Assembly: GCA_024803745.1 (NCBI GenBank)
Contig: JANJXV010000049.1
Location: forward strand, 4,787,501-4,851,500
Direction of reading: 5' to 3'
Origin: Megascapheus bottae
Taxonomy: Eukaryota; Chordata; Mammalia; Rodentia; Geomyidae
Length of the DNA: 64,000 bases
The translations under genes and the position numbers were made by a program. The notes beneath the pieces were generated by a model. It did not search any database, had not been told where the DNA came from, and worked only from the letters and a program-made list of their open reading frames with translations. The stretch's first letter is position 1, and every line of letters begins with the position of its first letter. Positions 1 to 11,180 of the stretch are shown here, piece by piece.

Positions 1-599
1 GTAAGGGTAAGGGTTAGGGTTAGGGTTATTGTTAGGGTTAAGGTTAGTGTTAGGGTTAGGGTTAGGGTTAGGGTAAGTGTTACGTTTAGGTTATGGTAAG
101 GGTTACGTTTAGGGTTAGGATTAGAGTTAGGTTTAGGGTTAGGTTAAGGGTAAGTGTTAGGGTTACGGTTAGGGTTAGGTTAAGGGTTAGGGTTAGAATT
201 AGGTTTAGGGTTGGTTGAGGGTAAGGGTTAGGGTTATGGTTGTGATTAGGGTTAGAGTTAGTTTAAGGGTTAGGGTTAGGCTTAGGGTTAGGGTAAGTGT
301 TAGTGTTTGGGTTAGTGTTAGGGTTAAGTTTAGGGAAAGGGTTATGGTTAGGTTTGGGTTTAGGTTTGGCGTTAAGTTTAGCGTTAGGGTTAGGGTAAGG
401 GTAAGGTTTAGGGTTAGGTTTAGGGTACGAGTTAGGGTTAGGGTTAGGGTTAGGTTTAGCGTAAGGGTTAGGGATAGGTTTAGGGTTAGGGTTAAGGTAA
501 GGGTTAGGGTTAGGGTTAGTTTTAGGGTTAGGTTAGGGTTAGGGTTAGGGTTAGGGTAAGGGTTAGGGTAAGTGTTAGGGTTATGGTTAAGGTTAGGGT

Positions 600-1169
600 A
601 AGGGTAAGGGTTGGGTTAGGGTTAGGGTTAGGTTTAGGGTAAGTGTTAGGTTTACAGTTAGGGTTAGGGATATTGTAAGGGTAAGGGTTAGGGTTAAGTT
701 TAGGGTTAGGGTTAGGGTTAGGGTAAGGGAAAGGGTTAGGGTTAGGTATAGGCTTAGGGTAAGGGTAAGGGTTACGGTTAGGGTTAGGGTTAGGGTTAGG
801 GTAAGGGTTAGGGTTAGGCTTAGGGTTAGGGTTAGGGTTAGGATTAAGGTTAGGGTTAGGGCTAGGTTTACGGTTAGGATTAGTGTTAGGGTTAGGATAA
901 GGGTTATGGTTAGGTTTAGGGTAGGGTTAGGCTTAGTTTTAGGGTGAGGGTAAGGGTTAGGATTAGGGTTAGGGTTAGGGTTAGGGTTAAGTTTGAGGTT
1001 AGGGTTAGGGTTAGGGTTAGGGTTAGGATTAAGGTTATGGTTAGGTTTAGGGTTACGGTAAGGGTAAGGGTTAGGGTTAGGGTTAGGGTTAGGGTATGGG
1101 TTAGGGTTAGGGTTAGGATTAAGGTTATGGTTAGATTTAGGGTTAGGGTAAGGGTAAGGGTTAGGGTTG

Positions 1170-1202
<33 letters not shown>

Positions 1203-1345
1203 GTAGGGTTAGGGTAGGGGTCAGGTTAAGGGTAAGTGTTAGGGTTAGGTTTAGGATAAGGGTAGGATTAGGGTTAGGTTTAGGTTTAGGGTTAGGGTTA
1301 GGGTTAGGATGAGGTTTAGGTTTAGGTTTAGGGTTAGGGTTAGGG
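600..1345 (+). repeat. Dispersed duplication, left copy
   Basis: Three rare landmarks occur here in the same order as at 5.07-5.42 kb: GGGATATTGTAAGGG (GATATTG at 669 and 5127), GATTAAGGTTATGG (1117 and 5203) and GGATAAGGGTAGGATTAGG (GATAAGGG at 1255 and 5341). The separation is 4458 bases at the first landmark and 4086 at the other two. This copy is therefore about 372 bases longer between the first and second landmarks. Shared rare deviations in shared order argue for descent from one segment. Confidence 0.65.
1000..1190 (+). repeat. 90-bp local tandem duplication
   Basis: GATTAAGGTTATGGTTAG occurs at 1027 and again at 1117, exactly 90 bases (15 hexamers) apart, with matching flanks. The related segment at 5.2 kb has only one such unit, so this copy may have expanded after the larger duplication. 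Confidence 0.6.
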
Positions 1346-2640
1346 TAAGGGTGAGGGTTAGGTTAATGTTAGGTTTAGGGTTACGGTTAGGGTAAGGGCA
1401 AGGGTTAGGGTTAGGGTTAATGTTAAGGTTAGGTTTAGGGTTAGGGTTAGGGTTAGTGTTAGGTTAGGGTTAGGGTTATGGTAAGGGTTAGAGTTAGGTT
1501 TAGGGTGAGGGTTAGGGGTTAGGCTTAGGGATAGGGTTAGTGTAAGGGTTAGGTATAGGGTTAGGGTAAGGGTTAGGGTTAGGGTTAGGGTAAGGGTTAC
1601 GGTTAGCGTTAGGGTTAGGGTAGGGTTAGGAATAGGGGTAGGGTTCTGGATACGTTTAGGCTTAGGGTTAGGGTAAGGTTTAGGGTTAGGGTTTTGGTTA
1701 GGGTAAGGGTTAGGGTTAGAATTAGGGTAAGGGTAAGGGTTAGTGTTAGGTTTAGGTTTAGGGTTAGGGTAAGAATAAAAGTTAGGGTTTGGGATAGGGT
1801 TAGGGTTCGGGTTAGGTTTAGGGTTAGGGTTAGGGTAAGGGGTAGGGTTAGGGTTATGGTTATGGTTAAGTTTAGGGTTATAGTTAGGGTAAGGCTAAGG
1901 GTTAGGGTTAGGGTTAGGGTAAGGGTAAGGGTTAGGGTTAAGGTTAGGGTTAGGTTTAGGGTTAGGGTTAGGGTAAGGGTAAGGTTTATTTTTAAGTTTA
2001 GGGTTAGGGTTAGTCTAAGTGTAAGGTTTAGGTTTAGGATTAGGGTTAGGTTTAGGTTTATGGTTAGGGTAAGGATAAGGGTTAGAGTTCAGGTTAGGGT
2101 TAGGGTTAGGGTTAGGGTAAGGGTAAGGGTAAGGGTTAGGTTTAGGGTTAAGTTTAAGGTTAGGGTTAGGGTAAGGATTAGGGTTAGAGTTTAGGTTAGT
2201 GTTAGTGTTAGGGTTAGGGTTAAGGTTAGAGTGAGGGTAAGGGCAAGGGTTAGGTTTAGGTTTAGGGTTAGGGTTAGGGTAAGGGTAAGGCTTAGGGTTA
2301 GGGTTAGGGTTAAGGTTAGGGTAAGGGTTAGGTATAGGGTTAGGATTAGTGTTAGGGTTAGGGTTCGGGTCAGGGTTAGGCTTAGTGTTAGGGTAAGGGT
2401 AAAGGTTAGGGTTAGGGTTAGGGTTAGGTTTAGGGTTAGGATTAAGGTTGAGGTTAGGATTAGGTTTAGAGTTAGGGTAAAGGTTAGGGTTAGGGTTAGG
2501 GTAAGGGTTAGGGTTAGGGTTTGGGTTAGATTAAGGGTAAGGGTTAGGTTTAGGGTTAGGGTTAGGGTTAGGGTTGAGGTTAGGGTTAGAGTTAGAAGAA
2601 GGGTTAGGGTTAGGGTTAGGGTAAGGGTTAGGGTTAGGGT

Positions 2641-3224
2641 TAGTGTTAGAGTTAGGGTTAGTGTTAGAGTAAGAGTAAGGGTTAGGGTTAGGGTTAGGCT
2701 TAGGGTAAGGGTTAGGGTTGGGGATAGGGTAAGGGTCAGGGTAACGGTGAGGGTTAGGGTTACGGTTAGGCAAAGGTAAGGGTTAGGGTTAGGGTTAGGG
2801 TTAGTTTTATGGTAAGGGTTAGGGTTAGGGTTAGGGTTAGGTTTAGGGTTGGGGTTACGTTTAGGGTTAGGGTTAGGGTAAGGGTAAGTGTTAGGGTTAG
2901 GGTTAGTGTAAGGGTCAGGGTTAGGGTTAGGGTTACTTTTAGAGTTAGGGTTAGGGTAGGGTAATGGTTGGTGTAAAGGTTAGGGTTAGGCTTTGGGTTA
3001 ATGTTGAGGTTAGTGTTAGGGTTAGGGTTAGGGTAAGGGTTAGGGTTGGGGTTAGGGTATGGGTTAGGGTAAGGGTGAGAGTTAGGGTTAGGGTAAGGTG
3101 TAAGTGTTAGGGTTAGGGTTAGGGTTAGGGTAAGGGTTAGGTTTAGGGTTAGGGTTAGGGTTAAGTTTCGGGTTGGGGTTACGTTTAGGGCTAGGGTTAG
3201 CGTAAGGTTTAGTGTTAGGGTTAC

Positions 3225-3255
<31 letters not shown>

Positions 3256-3641
3256 TTTAGGGTTAGGGTTCGGGTAAGGGTAAGGGTTAGGGTAAGGGTT
3301 AGGGTTAGGCTTTGGGTTAAGGTAGAGGTTAGGGTTAGGGTTAGAGTTAGGGTAAGGGTTAGGGTTGGGGTTAGGGTAAGGGTTAGGGTAAGGGTGAGGG
3401 TTAGGGTTAGGGATAGGGTAAGGGTAAGTGTTAGAGTAAGGGTTAGGGTTAAGATTGAGGTTAGGGTTAGGATTAGAGTAATGGTTAGGGTTAGAGTTAG
3501 GGTAAGGGTTAGGTTTAGGTTTAGGGTTAGGGTTAGGGTTAGGGTTAGGTTAAGGGTTAGGGTTAGGGTTAGGGTTAGGATAAGGGTTAGGGTTAGGGTA
3601 ATGGTAAGTGTTAGGGTTAGGGTTAGGGTTAGGGTTAGGGT
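2641..3641 (+). repeat. 1001-bp higher-order tandem repeat, copy 1
   Basis: Copy 1 of a two-unit higher-order repeat. Landmarks with a constant 1001-base spacing to copy 2 are TAGTGTTAGAGTTAGGG (2641 and 3642), GGGGATAGGGTAAGGG (2720 and 3721) and AGAGTTAGGGTTAGGG after TTACTTTT (2941 and 3942). 1001 is not a multiple of six, so the copies are out of hexamer register, which fits one duplication event better than independent hexamer slippage. Left of about 2600 the match is lost, which places the duplication start there. Confidence 0.88.
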
Positions 3642-4612
3642 TAGTGTTAGAGTTAGGGTTAGTGTTAGAGTAAGAGTAAGGGTTAGGGTTAGGGTTAGGC
3701 TTAGGGTAAGGGTTAGGGCTGGGGATAGGGTAAGGGTCAGGGTAACGGTGAGGGTTAGAGTTACGGTTAGGGCAAAGGTAAGGGTTAGGTTTAGGGTTAG
3801 TGTTAGTGTTATGGTAAGGGTTAGGGTTAGGGTTAGGGTTAGGTTTAGGGTTGGGGTTACGTTTAGGGTTAGGGTTAGGGTAAGGGTAAGTGTAAGGTTA
3901 GGGTTAGTTTAAGGGTCAGGGTTAGGGTTAGGGTTACTTTTAGAGTTAGGGTTAGGGTAGGGTAATGGTTAGTGTAAAGGTTAGGGTTGGGCTTTGGGTT
4001 AATGTTGAGGTTAGGGTTAGGGTTAGGGTAGGGGTTAGGGTTGGGGTTAGGGTATGGGTTAGGGTAAGGGTGAGAGTTAGGGTTAGGGTCAGGTGTAAGT
4101 GTTAGGGTTAGGGTTAGGGTTAGGGTAAGGGTTAGGTTTAAGGTTAGGGTTAGGTTTCGGGTTGGGGTTAGGTTTAGGGCTAGGTTTAGCGTAAGGTTTA
4201 GTGTTAGGGTTACGGTTAGTGTAAGGGTTAGGGTTAGGGTTAGGGTTAGTTTTAGGGTTAGGGTTCGGGTAAGGGTAAGGGTTAGGGTAAGGGTTAGGGT
4301 TAGGGTTTGGTTTAAGGTAGAGGTTAGGGTTAGGGTTAGAGTTAGGGTAAGGGTTAGGGTTGGGGTTAGGGTAAGGGTTAGGGTAAGGGTGAGGGTTAGG
4401 GTTAGGGATAGGGTAAGGGGAAGTCTTAGGGTAAGCGTTAGGGTTAAGATTGAGGTTAGGGTTAGGATTAGAGTAATGGTTAGGGTTAGAGTTAGGGTAA
4501 GGGTTAGGTTTAGGTTTAGGGTTAGGGTTAGGGTTAGGTTAAGGGTTAGGGTTAGGGTTAGGGTTAGGATAAGGGTTAGGGTTAGGGTAATGGTAAGTGT
4601 TAGGGTTAGGGT
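3642..4612 (+). repeat. 1001-bp higher-order tandem repeat, copy 2
   Basis: Second unit of the pair. The spacing to copy 1 is 1001 bases in the left part and 995 in the right part (TTTGG at 3311 versus 4306), so one hexamer was lost. The match runs to the ATGGTAAGTGTTAGGG landmark near 4600-4612 and then fails (a GTTCCGGTAAGGG deviation follows in copy 2 only). Small differences such as GGGGTTAGG versus GGGCTGGGG show the copies have begun to diverge. Confidence 0.87.
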
Positions 4613-6115
4613 TCCGGTAAGGGTTAGGGTTAGGGTTAGGTTTAGGTTTTAGGGTTAGGGTCAGGGTTAGGGTTAGGTTTAGAGTTAGGGTTAGGGTAAG
4701 GGTAAGAGTTAGGGTTAGGGTTAGGGTTATTTTTAGGGTAAGGGTTAGGGTAAGGGTAATGGTTAGTGTAAGGTTTAGGGTTAAATTTAAGGTTAGGGTT
4801 AGGGTTAGTGTTAGGTTTACGGTTAGGGTTAGGGTTAGAGTTAGGGGTTGGATTAGGTTTAGGGTTAGGATAAGAGTTAGGGTTAGTAGAAGGATAAGTG
4901 TTAAGGTTAGGGTTCGGGTTAGGGTTAGGGTTAGGGTAAGGGTTAGTGTTAGGGTTAGGCTTAGGTTTATGTTTGGGGTAAAGTTTAGGATTAGGGTTAG
5001 GGTAAGGGTAAGGGTTAGGGTTAGGGTAGGGTTAGGGTAAGTGTTAGGGTTAGAGTTAGGGTTAGGGTAATGGTTAGGGATAGGGTTAGTGTTAGGGTAA
5101 GTGTTAGGGTTACAGTTAGGGTTAGGGATATTGTAAGGGTAAGGGCTAGGCTTAAGGTTAGGGTTAGAGTTAGGTTTAGGGTATGGGTTATTGTTAGGGT
5201 TAGGATTAAGGTTATGGTTAGGTTTATTGTTAGGGTAAGGGTAAGAGTTAGGGTTAGGGTTAGGGTAAGGGTTAGGGTTAGGGTTAGGGTTAAGGTAGGT
5301 GTCAGTGTAGGGTAAGTGTTAGGGTTAGGGTTAGGTTTAGGATAAGGGTAGGATTAGGGTTATGTTTAGGGTTAGGTTTAGGGTTAGGGTTAGGGTAAGG
5401 GTTACGTTTAGTGTTAGGGTTAGGGTTAGGGTAAGGGTGAGGGTTAGGGTTAGTGTTAGTTTTAGGGTTAGGGTTAGGGTAAGGGCAAGGTTTAGGGTTA
5501 GGGTTAGGGTAAGGGTTAGGGTTAGGGTTAGGGCTAGGATTAGGGTCCGGGTTAGGTTTAGGAATAGGGTTAGTGTTACGTTAAGGTTTAGCGTTAGATT
5601 TAGGGTTAGGGTTAGTGTAAGGGTATGTTATTAGAGTTAGGGTTAGGGTTAGCGTTAGAGTAAGGGTAAGGGTTAGGGTTAGGGTTAGGGTTAAGGTAAG
5701 GGTAAGGGTTAGGGTTACGGTTAGGTTTATGGTTAGGTTTAGGGTAAGGGTTAGGGTTAGGTTTAGGGTAAGGGTAATGTTTAGGGTTAGCGTTAGGGTA
5801 AGGGTAAGGGTTAGGGTTAGGGTTAGGGTTAGGGTAAGGGTTAGAGTTAGGGTGAGGGTTAGGTTTAGGGTTAGGGTTAGGGTAAGGGGAAGGGTTAGGG
5901 TTAGGTTTATTTTTAGGGTTAGGGTTAGGGTAAGGGGAAGGGTTAGAGTTAGGGTAAGGGTTAAGGTTAAGTTTAGGGTTAGGTTTAGGGTTGGGGTTAG
6001 GGTAAGGGTAAGGTTTAGGGTTAGGGTTAGGTTTAGGGTAAGGGTAAGGGTTAGGCTTAGGTTTAGGTTTAGGAGTTATGGTTAGCGTTAGGTTTAGGGT
6101 GAGGTTTAGGGTAAG
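4613..6115 (+). repeat. Degenerate array with right copy of the 0.6-1.3 kb segment
   Basis: Ordinary TAAGGG-type array. Positions about 5065-5425 match 0.6-1.35 kb through the landmarks at 5127, 5203 and 5341. Positions about 5640-5830 resemble 7830-8030 (GCGTTAGAGTAAG at 5652 and 7840, 2188 apart), a weaker match. Nothing gene-like is present. Confidence 0.6.
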
Positions 6116-6129
6116 GGTACGGGTTAAGG

Positions 6130-6672
6130 TTAAGGTTAGGGTTCAGGTTAGAGTTAAGGTTAGGGTTAGCGTAAGGCTTAGGTTTAGGGTTAGGATTAGG
6201 TTTAGGATTAGGGTTAGGGTTAGGGTTAGGGTTAGGGTAAGGGTAAGGGTTAGGTTTAGGGTTAGGTTTAGGTTTGGGGTTAGGGTTAGGGTTAGGGAAA
6301 GTATAAGGGTTAGTGTTAAGGTTTGGTTTAGGTTTAAGGTCAGGGTTAAGATTAGGATTACGGTTAGGGTAAGTGTAAGGGTTAGGATTAGGTTTTTGGT
6401 TAGGGTTAGGGCAAGGGTAAGGGTTAGGGTTAGGGTTACGGTTAGGTTTTGGGTTAGGGTTAGGGTTAGTGTAAGGGTAAGGGTTAGGGTTAAGGTTATG
6501 ATTAGGGTTAGGTTTAGGTTTAGTGTTATGGTTAGGGTAAGGGTAAGGGTTAGGGTTAGGATTAGGGTAAGGGTAAGGGTTAGGGTTAGGTTTAGGTTTG
6601 GGGTTAGGATTAGGGTAAGGGTAAAGGTTAGGTTTAGGGTTAGGGTAAGGGTAAGGGTAAGGGTTATGGTTA
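6130..6672 (+). repeat. ~540-bp tandem duplication, copy 1
   Basis: Paired landmarks with copy 2: GGTTCAGGTTAG (TTCAGG at 6142 and 6682, 540 apart), GCGTAAGGCTTAGGTTTAGG (6169 and 6714, 545), GCAAGGGTAAGGG after a TTTT run (6411 and 6950, 539) and ATGATTAGGGTTAGG (6498 and 7025, 527). The gradual change of spacing shows hexamer-scale and odd-length indels since duplication. Confidence 0.82.
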
Positions 6673-7240
6673 GGGTTAGGGTTCAGGTTAGGGGTAGGGT
6701 TAGGGTTAGGGCAGCGTAAGGCTTAGGTTTAGGGTTAGGATTAGGTTTAGGATTAGGGTTAGGGTTAGGGTTAGGGCAAGGGTAAGGGTGAAGTTTAGGG
6801 TTAGGTTTAGGTTTAGGATTAGGGTTTGGATTGGGGAAAGGACAAGGTTTAGGGTTAAGGTTAGGTTTAGGGTTAAGGTTAGGGTTACCTTTAGGGTTAT
6901 GGTTAGGGTAAGGGTAAGGGTTAGGGTTTTGTTTAGGGTTAGGGTTAGGGCAAGGGTAAGGGTTAGGGTTAGGGTTAGGTTTAGGGTTAGGGTTAGTGTA
7001 AGGGTAAGGGTTATTTTTAAGGTTATGATTAGGGTTAGGTTTAGGATTAGGGTTAGGGATAGGGTAAGGGTAAGGGTTAGGGTTAGGATTAGGGTAAGGG
7101 TTAGGGTTACAGTTAGGGTTAGTTTTATGGTTAGGGTTAGGGTAAGGGTAAGGCTTAGGTTTAGGGTTAGGGTTAGGATTAGGGTTAGGGTAAGGGTAAA
7201 GGTAAGGGATAGCTTTAGGGTTAGGGTTAGGGTTAGGATA
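6673..7240 (+). repeat. ~540-bp tandem duplication, copy 2
   Basis: Second unit of the 6.13-7.24 kb pair, identified by the same four landmarks in the same order. The unit also includes an unusual GGGAAAGGACAAGG deviation at about 6834-6847 that copy 1 lacks. Confidence 0.8.
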
Positions 7241-8375
7241 ATGGTAAGGGTTAGCGTTAGGGTTAGGTTTAGGGTAAGGGTTAGGGTTAGAGTTAGAGTT
7301 AGGGTTAGCGTTAGGTTAAGGGTAAGGGTTATGTTTAGTTTTAGGTTTAGAGTTAGGGTAAGGGTTAGGTTTAGGGGTAGGGTTAGGTTAAGGGTAAGGG
7401 TAAGGTTTAGGATTAGGGTAATGGTAAGGGTTCGGGTTAGGGTTAGGGTTAGGGTCAGGTTTAGGGTAAGGGTAAGGGTTAGAGTTAACGTTAGGGTTAG
7501 GGTTAGTTTTAGGGTTAGGGTTAGGGTTAGGGTAAAGTTAAGGGTTAGGGTTTGAATTAGGGTAGGTTTAGGGTAAGGGTTAGGGTTAGGGATAGGGTTA
7601 GGGTAAGGGTGTGCGTTAGGGTTAGAGTTAGGGTTAGGGTAAGGGTAAGGTTTGGGTTTAGGGTTAGTTTATGTTTACTGTTTGGGTTAAGGTTAGGGTT
7701 AGGGTAAGGGTTAGGGTTAGGGTTAGGGTTAGGTTTAGGGTTAGGTTTATGGTTAGCGTTAGAGTTACGGTTAGGGTTAGGGTTAGGGTAAAGGTATGTG
7801 TTAAGGTTAGAGTTAGGGTTAGGGTTAGGTTTAGGGTTAGCGTTAGAGTAAGAGTAAGGGTTAGGGTTAGGGTTAGGGTTAGGGTTAAGGTAAGGGTAAG
7901 GGTTAGGGTTAGGGTTAGGGTTAGGTTTAGTGTAAGGTTTAGTGTAAGGGTTAGGGTTAGGTTTAGGGTAAGGGTAAGGTTTCGGGTTAGCGTTAGAGTA
8001 AGGGTAAGGGTCAGGGTTAGGGTTAGGGTAAGGTTTAGGGTTAGGCTTAGGGTTAGGGTTAGGGTAAGGTTAAGTGTTAGGTTTAAGGTTAGGTTTAGGG
8101 TGAGGTTTAGGGTTAGGTTTACGGTTAGGGTAAGGGTAAGTGTTAGTGTTAGGGTTAGGGTTAGGTTAGGGGTTAGGGTTAGGGTTAGGGTTAGGGTTAG
8201 GGGTTAGGTTTAGGGTTAGGTAAGGGTTAGGGTTAGGGGTTAGGTTTAGTGTTAGGGTTAGGTTAAGGGTTAGGGTTAGGTTAAGGTTAGGGTTAGGATA
8301 AGGGTTAGGGTTAGGATTAGGGTAAGGGTTAGGGTTAGGATTAGGGTTAGGTTTAGGGTTTCGGTTAAGGTTAAG
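7241..8375 (+). repeat. Degenerate array, weak dispersed match only
   Basis: TAAGGG-type array. About 7830-8030 resembles 5640-5830 (landmark GCGTTAGAGTAAG). The marker ATGTGTT following GGT occurs at 7795; the same marker recurs through the window. No gene-like or unique sequence is seen. Confidence 0.5.
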
Positions 8376-9072
8376 TTTAGGGTTAGGGTAAGTGTAAGGG
8401 TTAGGGTTACGTTTAGGGTTAGGGTTAGGGTAAGGGTTAGGTTTAGGGTTAGGGTTAGGTATAGGGTTAGGGTTAGGGTTAGGGTTAGGGTAAGTGTAAG
8501 GGTTTGGGTTAGGGTTAGGGTTAGGGTAAGGGTTAGGGTTAGGGTTAGGGTTAGGTATAGGGTTAGGGTTAGGATTAGGGTTAGGGTAAGTGTAAGGGTA
8601 AGGGTTATGTTTAGGGTTAGTGTTATGGTTAAGGTTAGGGTTAGGTTTAGGGTTAGGGTTAGGGTAAGTGTTAGGGTTAGGGTTAGGGTTAGGTTTAGGG
8701 TAAGGGTTAGGTTAGGTTTAGGGTCAGAGTAAGGTTTATGGTTAGGGTGAGGTTTAGGGGTTATGGTTAGGGTTAGGTTTAGGGTTAGGGTTAGGGTAAG
8801 GTTAAGGGATAGTGTTAGGGATAGGGTTAGGTTTAATGTTGGGTTTAGGGCTAGGGTTAGTGTAAGGGTAAGGGTTAGGTTTAGGGTTAGTGTTATGGTT
8901 AAGGTTAGGGTTAGGTTTAAGGTTAGGGTAAGGGTTAGATTTAGGGTTAGGGTTAGGTATAGGGTTAGGGTTAGGTTTAGGGTTAGGGTAAGGGTACGGG
9001 TTAGGGTTAGGTTTAGGGTTATGTTTAGAGTAATGGTAAGGGTTAAGGTTAGGGTTAGTGTTAGGTTTAGGG

Positions 9073-9103
<31 letters not shown>

Positions 9104-9330
9104 AAAGGTTAGGGTTAAGGTTAGGGTTAGGGTTAGGTTTAGGGTTAGGGTTTGCGTAAGTGTAAGAGTTATGTTTAGGTTTAGGGTTAGGGTTAGGTTA
9201 AGGGTAAGGGTTAGGGTTAGGTTTAGGGTTAGGGTTAGGGTAAGTGTTAGGGTTAGGGTTAGGGTTAGGTTTAGGGTAATGGTTAGGTTAGGTTTAGGGT
9301 CAGAGTAAGGTTTATGGTTAGCATTAGGGT
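8376..9330 (+). repeat. Nested local duplications (576 and 270 bp)
   Basis: TAGGGTCAGAGTAAGG followed by TTTATGGTTAG occurs at 8723 and 9299 (spacing 576). GTGTTATGGTTAAGGTTAGG occurs at 8620 and 8890 (spacing 270). The two spacings overlap, as expected when a duplicated block is itself partly duplicated again. Both 576 and 270 are multiples of six. Confidence 0.7.
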
Positions 9331-10329
9331 AAGGGTAAGGGTTAGGGTTAGGGTTACGGTTAGGTTTATGGTTATTGTTAGGGTTTGGTTAGGGTAAGGG
9401 TAAGTTTTAGGGTTAAGGTTAGGCATAGGCTTAGGTTTAGGGTTAGAGTAAGGGTAAGGGTTAGGGTTAGGGTTAGGGTTAAGGTTAGGGTTAGGGTAAG
9501 GGTTATGGTTAGGGTTAGGGTTACGGTTAGGGTTAGGGGTTAGGGTTAGAGTTAGGGTTAGGTTTAGAGTTAGGGTTAGGGTAAGGATAAGATTTAGGGT
9601 TAGGGATAACGTTAGGGTTCTGGTTAGGTTTAGGGTTAGGGTTAGTTTAAGGTAAGGTTTAGGTTGAGAATTAGGGTTATGGTTAAGGTTAAGGATTAGG
9701 GTTAGATTAAGGATAAGGGTTAGGGTTAGGGTTAAGGTTAGTGTTAGGGTAAGGGTTAGGGTTAGGGTAAGGGTACTGGTTAGGGTTAAAGTTAGGGTTA
9801 GTGTTAGGATTAGGGTTAGGTTTAGGGTAAGGGTTAGGGTTAGGGTTAGGTTTAGGTTTAGGGTTAGGTTTAGGGTAAGGTTTAGGGTTAGGGTTAGGGT
9901 AAGGGTAACGGTTAGGGTTAAGGTTAGGGTTAGGGTAAGGGTTAGGGTTCGGGTTAGGGTAAGTGTAACGGTTAGGGTTAAGGTTAGGGTTAGGGTAAGG
10001 GTTAGGGTTAGGGTTAGGGATAGGTTTAGGGTTAGGTTTAGGGTAAGGTTTAGGGTTAGGGTTAGGGTTAGGGTTAGGATTAGGGTTAGGTTTAGGGTAA
10101 GGGTTAGGGTTAGGGTTAGGGTTACGGTTAGGTTTAGGGTTAGGTTTAGGGTAAGGTTTAGGGTTAGGGTTAGGGTAAGTGTAACGGTTAGGGTTAAGGT
10201 TAGGGTTACGGTAAGGGTTAGGGTTAGGGTTAGGGTTAGGTTTAGGGTAAGGTTTAGGGTTAGGGTTAGGGTAAGGGTAAGGTTTAGGGTTAGCGTTAAT
10301 GTAAGGGTAAGTGTTAGGGTTAGGGTTAA
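9331..10329 (+). repeat. Degenerate array with 60-bp tandem unit
   Basis: GTAACGGTTAGGGTTAAGG occurs at 9905, 9965 and 10181, giving a 60-base (10-hexamer) direct repeat and a third copy 216 bases on (36 hexamers). The rest is ordinary TAAGGG-type array. Confidence 0.7.
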
Positions 10330-11180
10330 GGTAAGGTTAAGGGTTAGGGTTAGGATTAGGGTTAGGTTTAAGGTAATGGTTAAGGTTAGGTTTTGGGTAA
10401 GGCTAAGGTTTAGGGTTAGGTTTAGGGATAGTTTTTGGGTTAGGGTTAGGGGTTAGGATTAGGGTTAGGACTAGGGGAAATGGAAGGATTAGGGTTAGGG
10501 GTTAGAGTTAGTGTTAGCGTTAGGTTAATGGTTATGGTTAGGGCTAGGGTTAGGGTTAGGATAAGGGTTAGCGTTACGGTTAGGGTTATGGTAAGGGTTA
10601 GGGTTACTGTTAGGGTTATAGTGTTAGCGTTAGGGATAGGTTTAGGGTTAGGGTTAGGGTAAGGGTTAAGGTTAGGGTTAGTGTAAGTGTTAGGATTAGG
10701 GTTAGGGTTAGGTTTAGAGTTAGGGTTAGGTTTAGGTTTAGGATTAGTGTTAGGCTTAGGTTAAGGGTTAGGGTTAGTGTTAGGGTTAGGTTTAGGGTTA
10801 GGGTTAGGGTAAGGGTAAGGGTTAGGGTTAGGGTTAGGTTTAGTGTTGGGGTTAAGGTTAGGGTTAGGGTAAGTGTTAGGGTTAGGTTTAGGGTTAGGTT
10901 TAGGGTTAGGGTTAGGGTAAGAGTAAGGGTTAGGGTTAGGGTTAGGGTTAGGTTTAGTGTTTGGGTAAAGGTTAGGGTTAGGGTAAGGGTTAGGGTTACG
11001 GTTAGGTTTAGGGTAAGGGTATGTGTTAAGGTTAGGTTAAGGTTAGGGTAAGGGTAAGGATTAGGGTTAGGGTTAGGGTTAAGCTATGGGTAAGTGTTAG
11101 TGTTAGGGTTAGGGTTAAATTTAGGGTAAGGGTTAGGGTTAGGTTTACCGTAAGGGTAAGGTTTATGGTTAGGGTTAGGG
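10330..11180 (+). repeat. 849-bp higher-order repeat, copy 1
   Basis: Marked by ATGGAAGG (TGGAAG at 10481 and 11330), TAGTGTTGGGGTTAAGG (10841 and 11690, spacing 849), TAGTGTTTGGGTAAAGG (10955 and 11798, spacing 843), ATGTGTT (11021 and 11864, 843) and TTACCGTAAGGG (TACCG at 11146 and 11989, 843). One hexamer was lost between the second and third landmarks. 849 is three more than a multiple of six, so the junction is out of register. Confidence 0.87.
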
